Under the pieces are notes generated by a model that made no database searches, had not been told where the DNA came from, and was given only the letters and a program-made list of their open reading frames with translations. From Immersiella caudata (taxonomy: Eukaryota > Ascomycota > Sordariomycetes > Sordariales > Lasiosphaeriaceae), in contig JAULSU010000002.1 in assembly GCA_030512335.1 (NCBI GenBank), positions 1,488,001-1,552,000 of the forward strand: a stretch of DNA of 64,000 nt. Direction: 5' to 3'. Positions 62,837-64,000 of the stretch are shown here, one piece after another (position 1 is the first letter of the stretch; each line of letters starts with the position of its first letter). The translations under genes and the position numbers were made by a program.

Positions 62837-64000
62837 ATGAGTGCAGCTGTGCCAAACGCCCCTGCAACCGTGAGGATATCCGGGCCGCCCAACAGCAGCT
62901 TCCTGGTGGGCTACCCGGGCATATCCGCAACGCTCGTGAGCCGCCGCCTCCTTTTTGGACCCCTATGTCTCGGGTCGGCATCGTCCGACGAGGTCAACAA
63001 GCTAGCTGACATCATCATAGCCCAGAATTGTAGGAAAAGTCGAGATTCGGCCAGGCGCAGGCTTTTCGGCGCCCGTCAAGGTTTCCATGGTGCGCATCTG
63101 TCTTCAGAGACGAGAGACAATACATCCCGCCGCCGAGAATGTCGCGAAAAGACATCTCGGCACGCCGAGACGCGAAACGATCGATCTGGTCGGAAAAGAA
63201 GAGCTACTCTTCCGGTGTGTGTCGGGCAAGGAGGCCGAGAGCGTAATTGCGATGGACCTGCCTTTCCAAATATTCATCCCTTTCGGGCGCGGCGGGGAAG
63301 AGACAAGCCGCCGAATTCCACCAGCGAGTTTACAACTTCCAAGCAGGACAGCCGAGACATACTACGAGCTTGTCGTCACAGTACAGCAAGGGCAGAGCGC
63401 CCAAAATCGATACACATTTCCCATTCCGCTCCAGCGCTACGATACCCTCTCGACGTTCGGCATGTACAACCGCCCGGAGAGCAAGGTCGTCGCCGCAGAC
63501 AACATCGTAACACTAGGCATCTCGCTTCCAAAGTGGAGCTACGGCCCATTAGATCCCATCACGGTATACATCAAACTCGCGCCGAACCCAGACTGGTTGA
63601 ACAAGGCGAGAAAGGTGACGATACAAAAAATAACATTGGCGATCGAAGAGGAGATTACTTTCAACCCAGAAGGCGACGAGCCAACGAAGAGGGTAAATAA
63701 GATCGCGAAACATACTCAGTCGGTGGGAACGAAAATGCCTGACGCGGGCTATGTAACCAACCTGGGCCTTGTGTTCCCGGCCCGAGACTTGAGGGATGCT
63801 GAAGGGATTATCAAGAGGGGGAAACCCGGGTTCCCCAATTATGAAGTGACGAGCTTTACGACTACATCCACGCTTTACAAGATCGAATTCTTCCTTAGCA
63901 TCAAGGTTCGTTTGTTCATCTCATCTCACAATCGCTTCGCTAACAATCGCAGGCGCACATGACCTCTGCCCGCGATATTACGCTCCGACAGCCGATTGTG
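62837..64000 (+). CDS. Alpha-arrestin-like protein, 5' part
   Basis: Arrestin-fold adaptor; fungal relatives recruit Rsp5-type ubiquitin ligases to plasma-membrane transporters or act in signalling. Exons visible: 62837-62935, 63021-63905 and 63953 to the window edge, with introns of 85 nt (GTGAGC, branch GCTGAC) and 47 nt (GTTCGT, branch GCTAAC); all junctions are phase 0. The first 344 residues include VRISGPPNSSFLVGYPGISA, GKVEIRPGAGFSAPVKVSMV, AMDLPFQIFIPFGRGGEE, ASLQLPSRTAETYYELVVTV, LQRYDTLSTFGMYNRPES and LGISLPKWSYGPLDPITVYI, which correspond to the arrestin N-domain and the start of the C-domain. The 3' remainder, including any PY motifs, lies outside the window. The start is supported by the conserved first exon ending ATL before the GTGAGC donor. 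Confidence 0.88.

Noticed and set aside
62185..62981. Overlapping frames on both strands upstream of the arrestin gene
   Set aside because: Low-complexity Ser/Arg/Gly-rich, no domain, located in GC-rich leader sequence.

Overview
The window is nuclear DNA of a filamentous ascomycete, most likely a Sordariomycete. Introns are short (about 47-160 nt) with GTRNGT-type donors and CTAAC/CTGAC-like branch sites. Promoters are C/T-rich. The protein set (COG7, PARP-E2 fusion, alpha-arrestin, Hsf1, membrane-anchored ankyrin proteins) is typical of Pezizomycotina. All identifications come from reading translated sequence; no database was searched.

Layout. Positions 1-11,164 are almost gene-free: a truncated Ser/Tyr-rich small-protein gene leaves the left edge, followed by about 10 kb of non-coding DNA holding one tRNA-Gly(GCC). 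Positions 11,165-18,116 carry VPS24 (ESCRT-III), SBA1/p23 (Hsp90 co-chaperone), a small Ser/Gly-rich protein with an internal duplication, and YRA1/ALY (mRNA export) with an 856-nt intron. Positions 18,852-24,166 hold a multi-pass membrane protein ending in a nearly identical 99-bp ankyrin-repeat array. A poorly coding stretch with gene relics follows to about 28 kb.

From 28 kb rightwards the window is dense and mostly housekeeping: OST4 (N-glycosylation), TMA46 (CCCH, translation), a PLOD1-3-like glycosyltransferase-domain protein, COG7 (Golgi tethering), a PARP/ubiquitin-E2 fusion, tRNA-Leu(UAG) with an intron, RIX7 (60S biogenesis), cytochrome c and a divergently transcribed mitochondrial membrane protein, RRP42 (exosome), a secreted aldose 1-epimerase, VMA2 (V-ATPase subunit B), CWC27 (spliceosomal cyclophilin), HSF1, CYP10/PPIL3 (cyclophilin) and the 5' part of an alpha-arrestin.

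There is no operon logic. Shared-control hints are limited to divergent pairs: CYC1 with the mitochondrial protein (CCAAT boxes between them), OST4 with TMA46 (a TCACGTG site), and VMA2 with CWC27. Functionally HSF1 would be expected to act on SBA1. YRA1, CWC27, CYP10, RRP42 and RIX7 act in RNA processing, and VPS24, COG7, OST4 and VMA2 in the endomembrane system. The most unusual items are the YRA1 long intron at what appears to be the yeast position, the homogenised ankyrin array, and the PARP-E2 fusion with a non-standard catalytic triad.
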